Below, in pieces: positions 27,961 to 38,686 of a DNA stretch of 64,000 bases (position 1 is the first letter of the stretch; each line of letters starts with the position of its first letter). Below the pieces are notes generated by a model that worked only from the letters and a program-made list of their open reading frames with translations, searched no databases and had not been told where the DNA came from. This DNA comes from Mesorhizobium sp. NZP2077 (lineage in GTDB: Bacteria; Pseudomonadota; Alphaproteobacteria; Rhizobiales; Rhizobiaceae). The translations under genes were made by a program, and so were the position numbers. Where the stretch lies: NCBI RefSeq assembly GCF_013170805.1, contig NZ_CP051294.1, forward strand, positions 186,001 to 250,000, in the 5' to 3' direction.

Positions 27961-28793
27961 TGCACTACCTCCCGATGTTTAGGTCGTTACCATAACGCGC
28001 TGGCTCGTGTTGAGGGGTTTGGGTATTCACAGCGCCGAGACCGCTCCTAAGCGCTCGAGTGCATCGCAACGGACGCGAGTTCCATATCTTCTCATACAGC
28101 TACCCTTTGGTCCGCCTGCCCTGCCAACCGTCTGGAGCCGATCAGCCTCCAAGCCGAATGCAAATCGAATCCTCCATCGTGCCTGCGAAGGATGGTGCAT
28201 CGGAGCGCGGGCTAGGCACCAATCCACAAGTAGCCCTGAAACAAATGTGCCAGAAAGCGCTTCGGTTTGAAACGCCGCCGGCTTTGTGACCCGCGGTAGA
28301 GCGGACGCTCAGTGGTAGCGTCCGTTGCATTGACAGCGCACGTGCATGTCCGCCCTGGCACAGGGATCCAGGCGATACCGGTGTCTGCAGAGCAAGCGCG
28401 CATATGGCTGATACAAGGCGAGTTTCTTGGTGAGGAGGAAGGACATTTTGTGCACCGCGAGTATCAACTCGAGAGCTCGAACAGAGAAGCCACCGCGAGG
28501 CTATGTCTTACAGACGTAAAGCAGTCATTCACTTGGTCCATGGCACCTTCAATCACGCTGGTATTGATCACCTCTTGCTAACGGCCCGAAGATGTGCGGA
28601 CCCGCCAAGCAAGCCAAGGCACTCTGGTGCAAAGCTCAACAGCAGTACGGACAAGATTGTAGGCAAACCAGCCCGACCTATGAAACGAAAGGCTCACCGC
28701 AGGACCAAGAATGAAATGGAGTCGCCATTCATTTGGATATTGCAATAAACAGTCCGAGAGGCTATGCGATCGCATTGCTGAGCCAAGGGGAAC
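27961..28793. other. Long region without recognised genes
   Basis: About 830 bp between divergent genes. Short open frames of 60-90 codons occur on both strands, none with homology I recognise. A minus-strand stretch near 28600-28680 (GWFAYNLVRTAVEL) faintly recalls transposase C-termini but is too weak to call. Confidence 0.45.
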
Positions 28794-29249
28794 ATGATGG
28801 ACGATCTCGATCGGCGGATCCTCGCAGCGCTCCAGAAGAACAACCGTCTGTCGTTTGCCGAGATCGCGGACCTTGTCGGTTCGTCGGCGGCCTCGTGCAT
28901 GCGCCGCGTTAACAGGCTGCGCGCTGACGGCATCATTGTCGCCGATATTTCGCTTGTGGACCCGAAAGCGCTCGGCAAATCGCTCACTGTCGTCGTCACA
29001 GTAGAGCTGGATCGCGAGCGACTGGATCTAGTCGATGACTTCAAGCGAGCCATGCGCGCGGCACGGGAGGTGACGCAGTGCTATATGGTAACGGGCGATG
29101 CGGACTTCGTGCTCATTGTAGCAGTTGAGGATGTGGAGGCTTTCGACGTTTTTGTTAAGACAAAGCTCTACACGAACCAAAACGTCCGCAAATTCAAAAG
29201 CATGATCGCTTTGGACCGTGTGAAATTCGAGCCTAGGATTTTGCTCTAG
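28794..29249 (+). CDS. Lrp/AsnC family transcriptional regulator
   Basis: 151 residues. N-terminal helix-turn-helix: LDRRILAALQKNNRLSFAEI then ADLVGSSAASCMRRVNRLRA; C-terminal RAM ligand domain with VTQCYMVTGDADFVLIVAVE. Such regulators usually sense amino acids. The class IV aminotransferase gene follows 314 bp later in the same direction and is the likely target. Confidence 0.92.
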   Translation: MMDDLDRRILAALQKNNRLSFAEIADLVGSSAASCMRRVNRLRADGIIVADISLVDPKALGKSLTVVVTVELDRERLDLVDDFKRAMRAAREVTQCYMVTGDADFVLIVAVEDVEAFDVFVKTKLYTNQNVRKFKSMIALDRVKFEPRILL

Positions 29250-29563
29250 CTAGTGTTTGGGCTGATCCGTTTCCATCACTTCCTGTAGGTTTTTGAAGCG
29301 CGCGTTGCGCGCACATGGCAACTTTGATCGCACCCCACGCGAGCAATCTGCGATTGAATCTATGCGGCCAACTAATCAGGCTGTCAGGATCAAAGGGGCG
29401 CCGACCGTGCACGTCGCTGCGCGCGACGACCTAAAGCATGGTCAAGGGCCCCATCAACACTCGAGCCAGCGAACTGCGAAGCCCGCGGGCGGTTGCAGCT
29501 GCTGGCTCCAAAGATAACTGGGCGGCGGATCGCCTGGTCGTCGCGGACATGGAGCGAAAAAGA
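29250..29563. other. Leader region of aminotransferase gene
   Basis: 314 bp. The aminotransferase frame is open from 29438, but the part before 29564 lacks homology to its paralogue. A GGAG at 29551-29554 marks the chosen start. No terminator seen. Confidence 0.5.
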
Positions 29564-30523
29564 ATGACGTTTGCCGCTAGCGAGTCCGTGTCGGCTCCAC
29601 CAATCGTCGAGCAGCACCACCGAGATCATCGATTCTATCCCTCGGGTGTGGCTTTCATGGACGGACAATACTTGCCCGTGTCGGAAGCCAAAGTTTCCGT
29701 ACTAGATTGGGGGTTTCTGCACTCCGACGCAACCTATGACACGGTCCACGTTTGGGATGGCCGATTCTTCAGACTTAACCTACACCTCGATCGGTTCTTC
29801 CGAGGGATGGAACGTCTACGCATGAAGCTTCCTTACAGCCGGGCGGAGATCGAGGGCATCCTTGCCAACTGCGTTGCTCTTTCCGGTCACAAGTCCGCCT
29901 ATGTTGAGATGATCTGCACTCGTGGCGCCTCGCCGACCTTCAGCCGCGATCCGCGCGAGGCGGAGAACCGTTTCATCGCGTTCGCGGTGCCGTTCGGGTC
30001 CGTCGCTAACAAGGAACAGCTCGAGCGCGGCCTGCACATCGCCATTAGCGACACGGTGCGCATCCCTCCGAAATCAATTGACCCTACTATCAAGAATTAC
30101 CACTGGCTCGACCTCGTGAAAGGTCTTTTCGATGCGTATGACTCTGGAGCAGAGACGGCTCTGGTCGTCGATGACAACGACAACATCGCCGAGGGCCCCG
30201 GTTTCAATGTCTTCACCGTCAAGGACGGCCGTCTCCGGACACCGGGCTACGGGGTCCTCCCGGGCATCACGCGCCAGACGGTGCTCGATCTCTGCGGCGA
30301 GCTCGCCCTGACCGCTACCGTCGGCGACGTCGCACGTGGCGAGATCAAGGCTGCGGACGAAGTGTTCATCACCTCTACCGCCGGAGGTGTCATGCCGGTG
30401 ACGAAAATCGACGACTCTGCAGTCGGCGATGGTACGGTCGGCGCCGTCACCCGCCAGTTGATGGATCTCTATTGGAAGAAGCACGCCGATCCAGGCTGGT
30501 CGACCCCGGTGTCGTATGGCTGA
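29564..30523 (+). CDS. Class IV aminotransferase (PLP fold type IV)
   Basis: 319 residues from the ATG at 29564, which has GGAG nine bases upstream and lines up with the start of the paralogue at 12409. It transfers amino groups between amino and keto acids (branched-chain or D-amino-acid type). [20 protein letters not shown], the PLP lysine in [11 protein letters not shown], and [15 protein letters not shown] are the family landmarks. By eye most residues match the N-terminal half of the fusion at 10199-12409, so the two are recent duplicates; this copy stops at PVSYG exactly where the fusion continues. Upstream Lrp regulator probably controls it. Confidence 0.9.
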   Translation: MTFAASESVSAPPIVEQHHRDHRFYPSGVAFMDGQYLPVSEAKVSVLDWGFLHSDATYDTVHVWDGRFFRLNLHLDRFFRGMERLRMKLPYSRAEIEGILANCVALSGHKSAYVEMICTRGASPTFSRDPREAENRFIAFAVPFGSVANKEQLERGLHIAISDTVRIPPKSIDPTIKNYHWLDLVKGLFDAYDSGAETALVVDDNDNIAEGPGFNVFTVKDGRLRTPGYGVLPGITRQTVLDLCGELALTATVGDVARGEIKAADEVFITSTAGGVMPVTKIDDSAVGDGTVGAVTRQLMDLYWKKHADPGWSTPVSYG

Positions 30524-30844
30524 TCCCGCCGCGTAGTTGGCTATGTGATTTACCGCCTCTAAGAGCCTTCTGTCATGGCGGTCGTTGAGGTCAAAGTGCT
30601 CCTGTACTTTTTCTCGGACCGTTCCGCGGGTCACTCGCTTCTCTTCGCGGTCGGCGCTTGGGCCGCCGCATGACGGGGTCAGGACAGCGAGGCGTCTCAA
30701 TCTGTTTCACGACCTTGCCGAGTTTTGGCCTGCAGGTTCCGGGGCTCTTAACGAGATCGCCTCGCCCATCGTCACACGGAACGATCCGGGCATCGCCCGT
30801 TCGGGCGAAAGCTTTGCTTTTGCTCCTTCGGTGTTCGTCGCGGC
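30524..30844. other. Intergenic, no gene recognised
   Basis: About 320 bp between the aminotransferase and the IS110 relic. I see nothing definite in it. Confidence 0.45.
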
Positions 30845-31915
30845 TTACGCCTCCAGCGGGGCAGGCTCCTTTCCAAAGCGGAACTCGGTCGCGTCGGCCC
30901 ACATGCGATGCAGGATAACCGCCAGCTTGCGGGCCACCGCCATGCCGAGGCGTCTGGCGATGTTCATGCCCCAGGCGCGCAAGCTCGACCATTTCTTCGA
31001 GCGCACGAGCTGGGAATGCGCCGCCTCGTAGAGGGCGGTGCGGGCGAGTTCGTCGCCGAAGCGGCTCTCACCGGACTGGTAGCGCAACTGCGTCAGCGGC
31101 CTCGCCTTGTTGAAGTCCTGCCTCCATTCGGCGATGGCGCTTCGGGCGTGGTCGAGGCTGAAGAACAGGCTCTCGTTCAAGAACTCATCGCGCATCCGGC
31201 CGTTGAAGGATCCATTTTGCATCGGCTTGCCCGGCGCGATGTAGTGCCATTCGACGCGGTGATCGTTCGACCAGGCGAGGATCGCGTTCGAGGTGAACTC
31301 CGTGCCGTGATCGGAGACGATCATGTCCGGCTTGCCCCGCTGGACGATCAGGTCCGTCAGTTCGCGAGCAACGCGGCGACCGGAGATCGAGGCGTCCGGG
31401 ATCGCGGCAAGGCATTCGCGGGTCACGTCGTCGACGATGTTGAGCACGCGGAAGCGTCGTCTGCAGGCGAACTGCTCATGCACGAAGTCGAGCGACCAGC
31501 GCGCGTTCGGCTTCGCCTCGACCAGGATCGGCGCCCGCGTGCCAACCGCGCGGCGTCGCCCCTGGCGATCGGAAGCCCTGCATAATACGCTCCCGTTTTT
31601 GCAGCGGCACATACGAATTCTCCGCCCGTAGCCCCAGATGCGCTCCCACCGCCTGCGAGGAGCCGAACCGCTCCGGCCGGTCGATGGTGGCGCGGAAGGC
31701 GAGCGCGGTGATCGGCCCGACGCCCGGCGCACTTGTCAGCCGCCGGCAGACTTCCTCCTCCCGGACGATGTCGAGAACCTGCTTGGTCAGGCGGGCGAAC
31801 TCCTTAGCATGACGACGTCAGGCCCTCCTCGCGGTAGAGCCGGTAGATGCGGTTGATCCCCGATGCCTCGACCCGCGCCGGAGCAGGATGAACAATCGTC
31901 GATAGCCGAAACGTC
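30845..31915 (-). pseudogene. Interleaved IS3 OrfB and IS110 transposase remnants
   Basis: On the minus strand the order is: IS3 OrfB N-terminal piece (SGINRIYRLYREEGL, about 31915-31806), IS110 middle piece ([20 protein letters not shown], about 31806-31600, another frame), IS3 OrfB catalytic core ([57 protein letters not shown], about 31575-31100), then an IS110 C-terminus in the same frame ([39 protein letters not shown]). Neither transposase is complete. The IS3 piece is cut again at 31915 by the second IS66 element and resumes at 34502. Confidence 0.75.
31908..31915. repeat. 8-bp target duplication, left copy (second IS66)
   Basis: GAAACGTC directly before the left inverted repeat; identical copy at 34502-34509. 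Confidence 0.93.
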
Positions 31916-31997
31916 GTAAGCGCGAATTTCCCCGCACCTTTTGCTGTTGAGCGCTCTGATGCATGAGGTGTCCACCAAAATAGGTGGACACCAAGTG

Positions 31998-32471
31998 ATG
32001 GAAGAAGATGAGCAGAAACTGCGGGTGAGGCTTGTCGGTCGGAACGGGCGACGCCGATACGACCCCGCATCGAAGGACCGTCTTGTCGCGGCCTGCCTTG
32101 AGCCTGGCGTGTCGGTATCGAGGCTTGCGCTCGAACATGGGGTCAATGCGAACCTTCTTCGGAAGTGGATAAAGAAGCGCGCGGAGACCCAGTCCCTCCC
32201 GCCGTCCTCACCACCGGCGTTCATCCCGGTTCAGATTGAAAGTGCTGCCGATCGGGCCCTGTCGCGACAGAGTAGTATGGCTGCGGTGGATTTGCCGGCG
32301 ACCTGTGATGAAGTGCGTGGGTCGGAACCCAAAAGGGCTGCATCTTTTCCCTCTCCAGCCAAGATGAGCGCGTCGCTGCCGAACGGCGTGAAGCTGACGC
32401 TGGAATGCGGTGATGTGGATGCGTTGGCAGCCGTAATCGGAGCGCTGTGTCATGTTCACACTGGGCGCTAA
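31998..32471 (+). CDS. tnpA: IS66 accessory protein TnpA
   Basis: 157 residues from the ATG at 31998 (MEEDEQKLRVRLVGRNGRRR). Helix-turn-helix in SKDRLVAACLEPGVSVSRLA and VNANLLRKWIKKR; conserved tail LPNGVKLTLECGDVDALAAV. The frame is open further upstream but those codons lie in the IS leader. Overlaps tnpB by 20 bp. Confidence 0.9.
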   Translation: MEEDEQKLRVRLVGRNGRRRYDPASKDRLVAACLEPGVSVSRLALEHGVNANLLRKWIKKRAETQSLPPSSPPAFIPVQIESAADRALSRQSSMAAVDLPATCDEVRGSEPKRAASFPSPAKMSASLPNGVKLTLECGDVDALAAVIGALCHVHTGR

Positions 32472-32805
32472 TTTGAAAGTCTACCTGCACCGCGAGCCGA
32501 TCGACTTTCGGGCCGGGATCAACAGCCTTGCGGTTTTGGTTCAGGAGACGATGGCGCTCGACCCGTTTGCTCCGGCGATTTTTGCGTTCTGCAATCGCCG
32601 CCGCGACCGGATGAAGCTCCTGTTCTTCGATCGGTCGGGCTTTGTGCTGGTCCTGAAGCGGCTGACCGAGGACAGGTTCAGGTGGCCGCGCCGGGAGGCT
32701 GCGGTCGTCCAGCTTACGACCGAGCAATTGCACTGGATTCTCGACGGCATCGATATTGACGCAATGGTCCGCCATCCGGTGCGGCAATATCAGGTCGCAG
32801 GCTGA
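32452..32805 (+). CDS. tnpB: IS66 accessory protein TnpB
   Basis: 117 residues, complete. Signature YLHREPIDFRAGINSLAVLV, then FCNRRRDRMKLLFFDRSGFV and KRLTEDRFRWPR, ending WILDGIDIDAMVRHPVRQYQ. Overlaps the tnpA end. Confidence 0.93.
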   Translation: MFTLGANLKVYLHREPIDFRAGINSLAVLVQETMALDPFAPAIFAFCNRRRDRMKLLFFDRSGFVLVLKRLTEDRFRWPRREAAVVQLTTEQLHWILDGIDIDAMVRHPVRQYQVAG

Positions 32806-32859
32806 CGGCTCCCGAATTGTGCGGTTGACGCGGCGGCATGCTTTCGATTCAAGAATCTG

Positions 32860-34431
32860 ATGAATCGACCCGGCGAACCGACTGTTGAAGAGCTGATGGC
32901 GCGCATTGCTGCGCTGCAGGCGCAGAACCGTCAACTCGCCGACCGGGTCGTCAAACTCGAGGAAGAGTTGGCGCTTGCGCGGCTGCATCGTTTTGCGCCG
33001 AAGAGCGAAAAGCACATTGACCGCCTCTTCAATGAAGCCGAACAGGCCGCGGATGAGGAAGACGCCGACAGCGAAGATGGCGATGTCGTTGTCCTGCCGG
33101 ACACGGGCTTGCCGGCGAGCGAAGGGGCGACGGGAAAGAAGCGCGGCCGCAAGGCCTTGCCGGAAAACCTGCCGCGCGAGCGTGTCGAGTATGACCTTCC
33201 CGACGCCCAGAAGGCTTGTCCTTGCTGCCGTCACCAGATGCATCGCATGGGCGAGAGCGTTACCGAACAGCTTCATATCGAGGTGAAGGCGAAGGTCCTG
33301 CAGAATGTGCGGTTCAAATATGCTTGCCGTCATTGCGACCGCACCGGGATCAACACGCCGGTCGTGATCGCGCCGATGCCCACGCAACCTTTGCCGGGCA
33401 GCATCGCTACGGCCTCGACGCTGGCCTTTGCGCTCGTTCACAAATACGTCGACGGCACGCCGCTCTACCGCCTGGCGCAGGCCTTCGAGCGCGCCGGTGT
33501 TCCTGTCAGCCGAGGCGCTCTGGGCCACTGGGTGATCGGCTCGAGCGAAAAGCATCTCTCCCGCATCTATGACGCGCTGAAGCTGCGGCTCAGATCGCAG
33601 CCCCTCATCCATGGTGACGAGACCACGGTCCAGGTGCTGAAGGAAATGGACAGAGAGGCCGCCAGCACGTCATATATGTGGGCTTACCGGAGCGGCGAGG
33701 ACAGTGACGAGCCGATCGTCCTGCTCGATTATCAGCCGGGCCGCGGCCAGATACACCCGCAGGCCTTCCTCGGCGATTACCGCGGCATAGTGATGAGCGA
33801 CGGCTACACCGCCTGGCGCACGCTGGAGGGCGCAACGCATCTTGGATGCATGGCCCATTCCAGGCGGCGCTTTGTCGAGGCCCTCAAGGCGAGAAAGAAG
33901 GGTGGCGGGCCGCCGGAACAGGCGGTCCGGTTCTTCGAACAGCTCTATCGGGTTGAAAGGCAGGCGCGGAACGAAATCCCCGATGACGGCGAAACGCGAG
34001 ATCACTGCATTCGCCGCTTCCGCCAGCAACATAGTGTCCCCGTCCTCCATGCTCTCAAGCTATGGCTCGACGACATCGCCCCGAAAGTCTTGCCGGACAG
34101 CAAGCTCGGCGACGCCGTGTCCTACACCTTGAACCAATGGGATTATCTGACGCGCTACACCGGGGACGGCAGCATGCCGATCGACAACAATCTTCTCGAG
34201 CGTGACATCAGGATCTTTGCCACTGGCCGGAAGAGTTGGCTGTTCAGCGATACCGTCGACGGAGCCAGGGCCAGCGCCGTCATCTACAGCCTGATGTTGA
34301 CCTGCCGCGCCTGTGGCGTCGAGCCGTTAGCGTGGCTGCGCCACGTCCTCACCGAATTGCCTCAACGCAACGAGGACGCTGATATCGACGATCTGCTGCC
34401 CTTCAACTTCGCCAAAGCCGCCGCAGCCTGA
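32860..34431 (+). CDS. tnpC: IS66 transposase TnpC
   Basis: 523 residues, full length for IS66. N-terminal coiled coil (residues about 8-45), zinc-binding CPCCRHQMHRMGESV and KYACRHCDRTGINTPV, DDE residues in IHGDETTVQVLKEM, GIVMSDGYTAWRTLEG and DNNLLERDIRIFATGRKSWL, and the short C-terminal domain LTCRACGVEPLAWLRHVLTE. No frameshift or missing catalytic residue. Confidence 0.96.
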   Translation: MNRPGEPTVEELMARIAALQAQNRQLADRVVKLEEELALARLHRFAPKSEKHIDRLFNEAEQAADEEDADSEDGDVVVLPDTGLPASEGATGKKRGRKALPENLPRERVEYDLPDAQKACPCCRHQMHRMGESVTEQLHIEVKAKVLQNVRFKYACRHCDRTGINTPVVIAPMPTQPLPGSIATASTLAFALVHKYVDGTPLYRLAQAFERAGVPVSRGALGHWVIGSSEKHLSRIYDALKLRLRSQPLIHGDETTVQVLKEMDREAASTSYMWAYRSGEDSDEPIVLLDYQPGRGQIHPQAFLGDYRGIVMSDGYTAWRTLEGATHLGCMAHSRRRFVEALKARKKGGGPPEQAVRFFEQLYRVERQARNEIPDDGETRDHCIRRFRQQHSVPVLHALKLWLDDIAPKVLPDSKLGDAVSYTLNQWDYLTRYTGDGSMPIDNNLLERDIRIFATGRKSWLFSDTVDGARASAVIYSLMLTCRACGVEPLAWLRHVLTELPQRNEDADIDDLLPFNFAKAAAA

Positions 34432-34501
34432 CCCGACGCGTCCGTCTGAAAGCGATCAGTTGTTGCAAGGGCCGTCAACGTGCGGGGAAATGAGCGCTTA
34501 C

Positions 34502-34509
34502 GAAACGTC
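34502..34509. repeat. 8-bp target duplication, right copy (second IS66)
   Basis: GAAACGTC, identical to 31908-31915. Confidence 0.93.
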
Positions 34510-34585
34510 TGCGCTCGTTGGCGAGGTCGCGCAACCTTGTGCGCAACTCCGTCTCTGGCGGACGCCGGGACCGATAGCGGACCAT
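34502..34585 (-). pseudogene. IS3 OrfB remnant, N-terminal piece
   Basis: Minus strand reads VRYRSRRPPETELRTRLRDL then ANERRRF, which joins in sense to GYRRL and the RLYREEGL piece beyond the second IS66 element (31806-31915). This shows that element inserted inside the IS3 orfB gene. Confidence 0.75.
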
Positions 34586-34770
34586 CCTGCTCGAGGCCGG
34601 CGTCAAGCTCGGCACGCCGTCGCGCACCGCCTTTGCCGGCCGCGTGCGCGAGCTGGCCGGCGCCGACGCCTAGGTAATGGCGATGGTCGAGCCACTGCTT
34701 GCGATCCTCAGCGGTGCGGAAGCGACGCTGCAACGCTCCGTCTCGATCTTATTAGCACTCAGAAATCTCT
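34586..34770 (+). pseudogene. IS110 transposase fragment
   Basis: Plus strand reads LLEAGVKLGTPSRTAFAGRV, RELAGADA, a stop, then VMAMVEPLLAILSGAEATLQ, as in the linker region of IS110-type transposases. It points opposite to the IS110 pieces at 30845-31806, so an inversion separated parts of one element, or two copies were present. Confidence 0.6.
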
Positions 34771-35135
34771 TCGTCCCAGCCCGCTCACACCGCTCCGCGT
34801 TCGAAATTCACCACCACCGCCTCCAGGCCCTGACGGCGTGGAAAACCGTGATTTGGGACCAGGTGAATCGGCGCCGCAGGCCTTATCGCGTTCTAATCTA
34901 GACAACGTGACATCGCCCTGTCGTCATCACCGCCAAAGTGATGCGCGCGGTCTTGTCTCCCAGCGCGACGATTGCGACGTGGATATGGCGTTGAGCGGCG
35001 ACCCACGCTCCACTTGCCCGACCATAACAGCGGTCATAATATCTCGTCGTTCTCCCCAAACCGAATGACGGCTTGGTCGCGGAGGCCGTACATCTCATTA
35101 CGTGCGAGACGATCGGCGATTTGTACGCTGATGCT
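34771..35135. other. Scrap region, possible IS110 C-terminal relic
   Basis: On the minus strand near 34917-35000 the reading VAIVALGDKTARITLAVMTT resembles the end of IS110/IS1111 transposases. Nothing else recognised. Confidence 0.4.
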
Positions 35136-36575
35136 TCAAGCTCTAATGAATGCACCCGAACCGCGTCGTTGGTCCAAGTTCGGCTGCAAACGGATCACTC
35201 CGACGCCTTTATCGATCTCAATTGCCGTGCCGAGCGACTTAGAGAGTTCCTGAATTCTCTTTAGAATTGAGTGCCCTTGCGTCGCTGGAGCTATACGCGG
35301 AACTCCGCGGTTGGCGAACCTCTCCAAGCGACGGAGCTCAATCGGGTAGAGCCGTATCTCAGCGATTTGGTTGTCCTCGAAACGGCTCACGCTGATGACG
35401 CTCTCATAAAACTCTGCCTCGCGAAGCGGTATAAAGCCTTCTGCCGACGGATATCCTACCGCCATTTCGTGAGCGCTTACCTCTGCATCGGTAGCAACCC
35501 GAGGATCCTTACCGTGTGCGTCGAACATGTCCGCACCCACTGGCGATCTTAAGTCCTGATTGAAGAAATTGCCCAATGCATAAAAAATTGGTCTGCCCTT
35601 GTAGATTTCGATACCCCTGACGTGATGAGGCCCATGATTAATATATACATCCGCTCCGGCGTCGATCAGTTTGCGCGCAAATGCTTGTTCGTAGTCAGCC
35701 GGTTCTCGGCTGAACTCGCCCGGCTCATGCCCGTGGTTCGTAGCTATGCAGAAGTCGCCGAATTGCTTACCCTGGCGCACGTTGCGAAGAATATTGTCAA
35801 CGTCCTGCGCATTCGGTTCAAAGCTGTAGCCCGGCTTTTCCCCTGCTTTGAATACTACCTCTCCAAATGGCCATTGAATGGCCACACAGGAGGCCTTTTT
35901 GGGAGGGGGAGCATACCAGGGAAGGGACTCTCGCACACGCCTTAGGTTCTCGAGCATCTCTGACGAGACGACGATGCTTTTCGCCAAACGAAGGGGATTA
36001 AGGCCTGGTCTGCCGGGGGCCTCGCCCGCAGGATCGCCCGCACGAGCCATGGGCTCGAACGTAGCCGCAAAGGAAACCAACGCCACTCTACCACGTGGGG
36101 TTTCCAGGAAGCGGGCTGCACCGGCCTGCGCTAGATTCTCCCCGGCGCCTGCATGGACGATCCCGTGGTCATTTAGGGCGCGACTCGTCTCGCGCAAACC
36201 TTCAACGCCCCAGTCAAGTGTATGGTTATTCGCGCGGCTCACGATATTGAAACCCATTGTGCTCAGATCGGGTGCAACTTCTGGAACACTGATCAGGTAG
36301 GCTCCGCCATATTCAGCTTGAGGGCACCCCTTGGACTGAACATCCAAGATATTAGTCTCCAAATTTCCAAAGACCACGTCGTTGCCATGAAAAATCTTGA
36401 GGACCTCATCCAGCCCAGGGTAATAGCCTTTTGTTACAGGCCGTCCGTAAAGAAGATCGCCGACCGCAGCCATTGTGAAACCATCAGCAACATTTGTTGC
36501 AATAGAACCAACCTCGTCAAAACGATCATCGCTGTCAGTTGGATGAACGTCGTTTTCGCCTAAATCTTTCTGCAT
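35136..36575 (-). CDS. CapA family protein (poly-gamma-glutamate capsule type)
   Basis: 479 residues from the ATG at 36575, with GGAAG just upstream; the frame is open to 36824 but only over the preceding transporter gene. The CapA metallophosphatase-like domain spans about 35-370: AAVGDLLYGRPV, VVFGNLETNI, RANNHTLDWGVEGL, HAGAGENLAQA, CIATNHGHEPGEFSREPADY and NHGPHHVRGIEIYKGRPIFY. No signal peptide seen. Distinct CapA/PgsA proteins make poly-gamma-glutamate, but stand-alone homologues are often of unknown enzymatic role. It is the last gene of a peptide transporter operon (51 bp after the ATPase), so it may act on the imported compound rather than in capsule synthesis. Confidence 0.85.
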   Translation of the reverse strand: MQKDLGENDVHPTDSDDRFDEVGSIATNVADGFTMAAVGDLLYGRPVTKGYYPGLDEVLKIFHGNDVVFGNLETNILDVQSKGCPQAEYGGAYLISVPEVAPDLSTMGFNIVSRANNHTLDWGVEGLRETSRALNDHGIVHAGAGENLAQAGAARFLETPRGRVALVSFAATFEPMARAGDPAGEAPGRPGLNPLRLAKSIVVSSEMLENLRRVRESLPWYAPPPKKASCVAIQWPFGEVVFKAGEKPGYSFEPNAQDVDNILRNVRQGKQFGDFCIATNHGHEPGEFSREPADYEQAFARKLIDAGADVYINHGPHHVRGIEIYKGRPIFYALGNFFNQDLRSPVGADMFDAHGKDPRVATDAEVSAHEMAVGYPSAEGFIPLREAEFYESVISVSRFEDNQIAEIRLYPIELRRLERFANRGVPRIAPATQGHSILKRIQELSKSLGTAIEIDKGVGVIRLQPNLDQRRGSGAFIRA

Positions 36576-36625
36576 ATGGTCTTCCACTTGTATGAGTGGC
36601 GAGAATCGCCTTGCCAAAAGTCTTC

Positions 36626-37677
36626 TTATCCAGAGATCGAGCTGTGCGATTCTGAAACCAGAGCGAGTTGATCCCCGGCAATTACATTCGATTGCTCCAA
36701 GAGATCGGTAACCGGAGCGCGCACATGACAGGCGACGACGCGCCCGTCCGCCATCGGCACCAGAGGCGGTACGTCGATGCGGCAACGCTCGACCGCGATC
36801 GGGCAGCGTGGATGGAACGCGCACCCGCTCGGCGGATTGATAGGGCTTGGTACCTCGCCCTCGACGGGCGCCTCCAGCCGAACCCGCGTCGGATCAGGTA
36901 TCGGGGCTGCCGCAATCAGCGCCTCCGTGTAAGGGTGGACAGGTTTGGCGAAAAGGGCCTCGCAGGGAGCGAGCTCGACGATCCGCCCCAAATACATGAC
37001 CGCGACGCGATGGCCGATATGCTCGACGACGCCAAGATCATGCGAGATGAAGACAAAGGCAATGCCCATCTGCTGCTGGAGATCCAGAAGCAGGTTCAGG
37101 ATCTGTGCCTGCACGGAAACATCGAGGGCTGAGACCGCCTCGTCGGCGATGATGAGCGAGGGCTGAAGAGCCAGGGCCCGCGCAATGCCGAGCCGCTGCC
37201 GCTGGCCGCCCGACAACTCCGACGGGAGCCTGTTCATCATCTCGGGCGACATGCCGACCTTTCGCAGAAGCTCCGCGGCAAGTGCTTTGCGCTGTTTCCG
37301 GCTGAGGCGTTCAAAATTCTCGACGGGCTCAGTAATGATCTTTTCAACGGTCAGGCGTGGATTGAGCGACGAGTAAGGATCCTGGAAGACCATCTGCATC
37401 CGCCGGCGCCAGGCGCGAAGAGCATTCTTCTTGAGGCCGGCGATATCGGTGCCGTCGATCAGCACGCGCCCGGCAGTCGGTTCGACGAGCCGCATCAGGA
37501 GCCGCGCGACCGTGGACTTGCCGCAGCCGGATTCGCCGACGATGCAGAGCGTCTCGCCAGCCTCGACCGAGAAGGATACATCCTCCACCGCCCGCACCAC
37601 CGGGATGGTCTTGTTCAGGAACCCAGTACCGAGCGGATAATGCTTGGTCAGGTTCTCGACTTTCAGCAGAGGACCGC

Positions 37678-37681
<4 letters not shown>
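36626..37681 (-). CDS. Peptide-type ABC transporter ATPase, DppF-like
   Basis: 351 residues. Walker [15 protein letters not shown], signature [15 protein letters not shown], Walker [13 protein letters not shown], and the C-terminal oligopeptide-type extension with a cysteine cluster [15 protein letters not shown], a likely iron-sulfur site in this family. ATG overlaps the stop of the partner ATPase gene (ATGA). Confidence 0.95.
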
Positions 37682-38685
<1,004 letters not shown>

Positions 38686-38686
38686 G

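Larger units (their letters stand above)
31916..34501 (+). mobile_element. Intact IS66 family element
   Basis: 2586 bp with 22-bp inverted repeats (31916-31937 and 34480-34501, two mismatches, both starting GTAAGCGC) and a perfect 8-bp target duplication GAAACGTC. tnpA, tnpB and tnpC are all complete, so this copy may be active and could in principle act on the disabled one at 15211-24450, though the repeats of the two differ. Confidence 0.95.

Noticed and set aside
28578..28775. 65-codon minus frame with weak resemblance to transposase C-termini
   Set aside because: Similarity limited to about 14 residues and no supporting neighbours.
32221..33612. 463-codon open frame on the minus strand
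   Set aside because: Mirror of the IS66 tnpB/tnpC genes; no recognisable domain.
36576..36824. N-terminal extension of the CapA frame
   Set aside because: It runs over the end of the DppF-like gene; the ATG at 36575 has a ribosome site and fits the family start.
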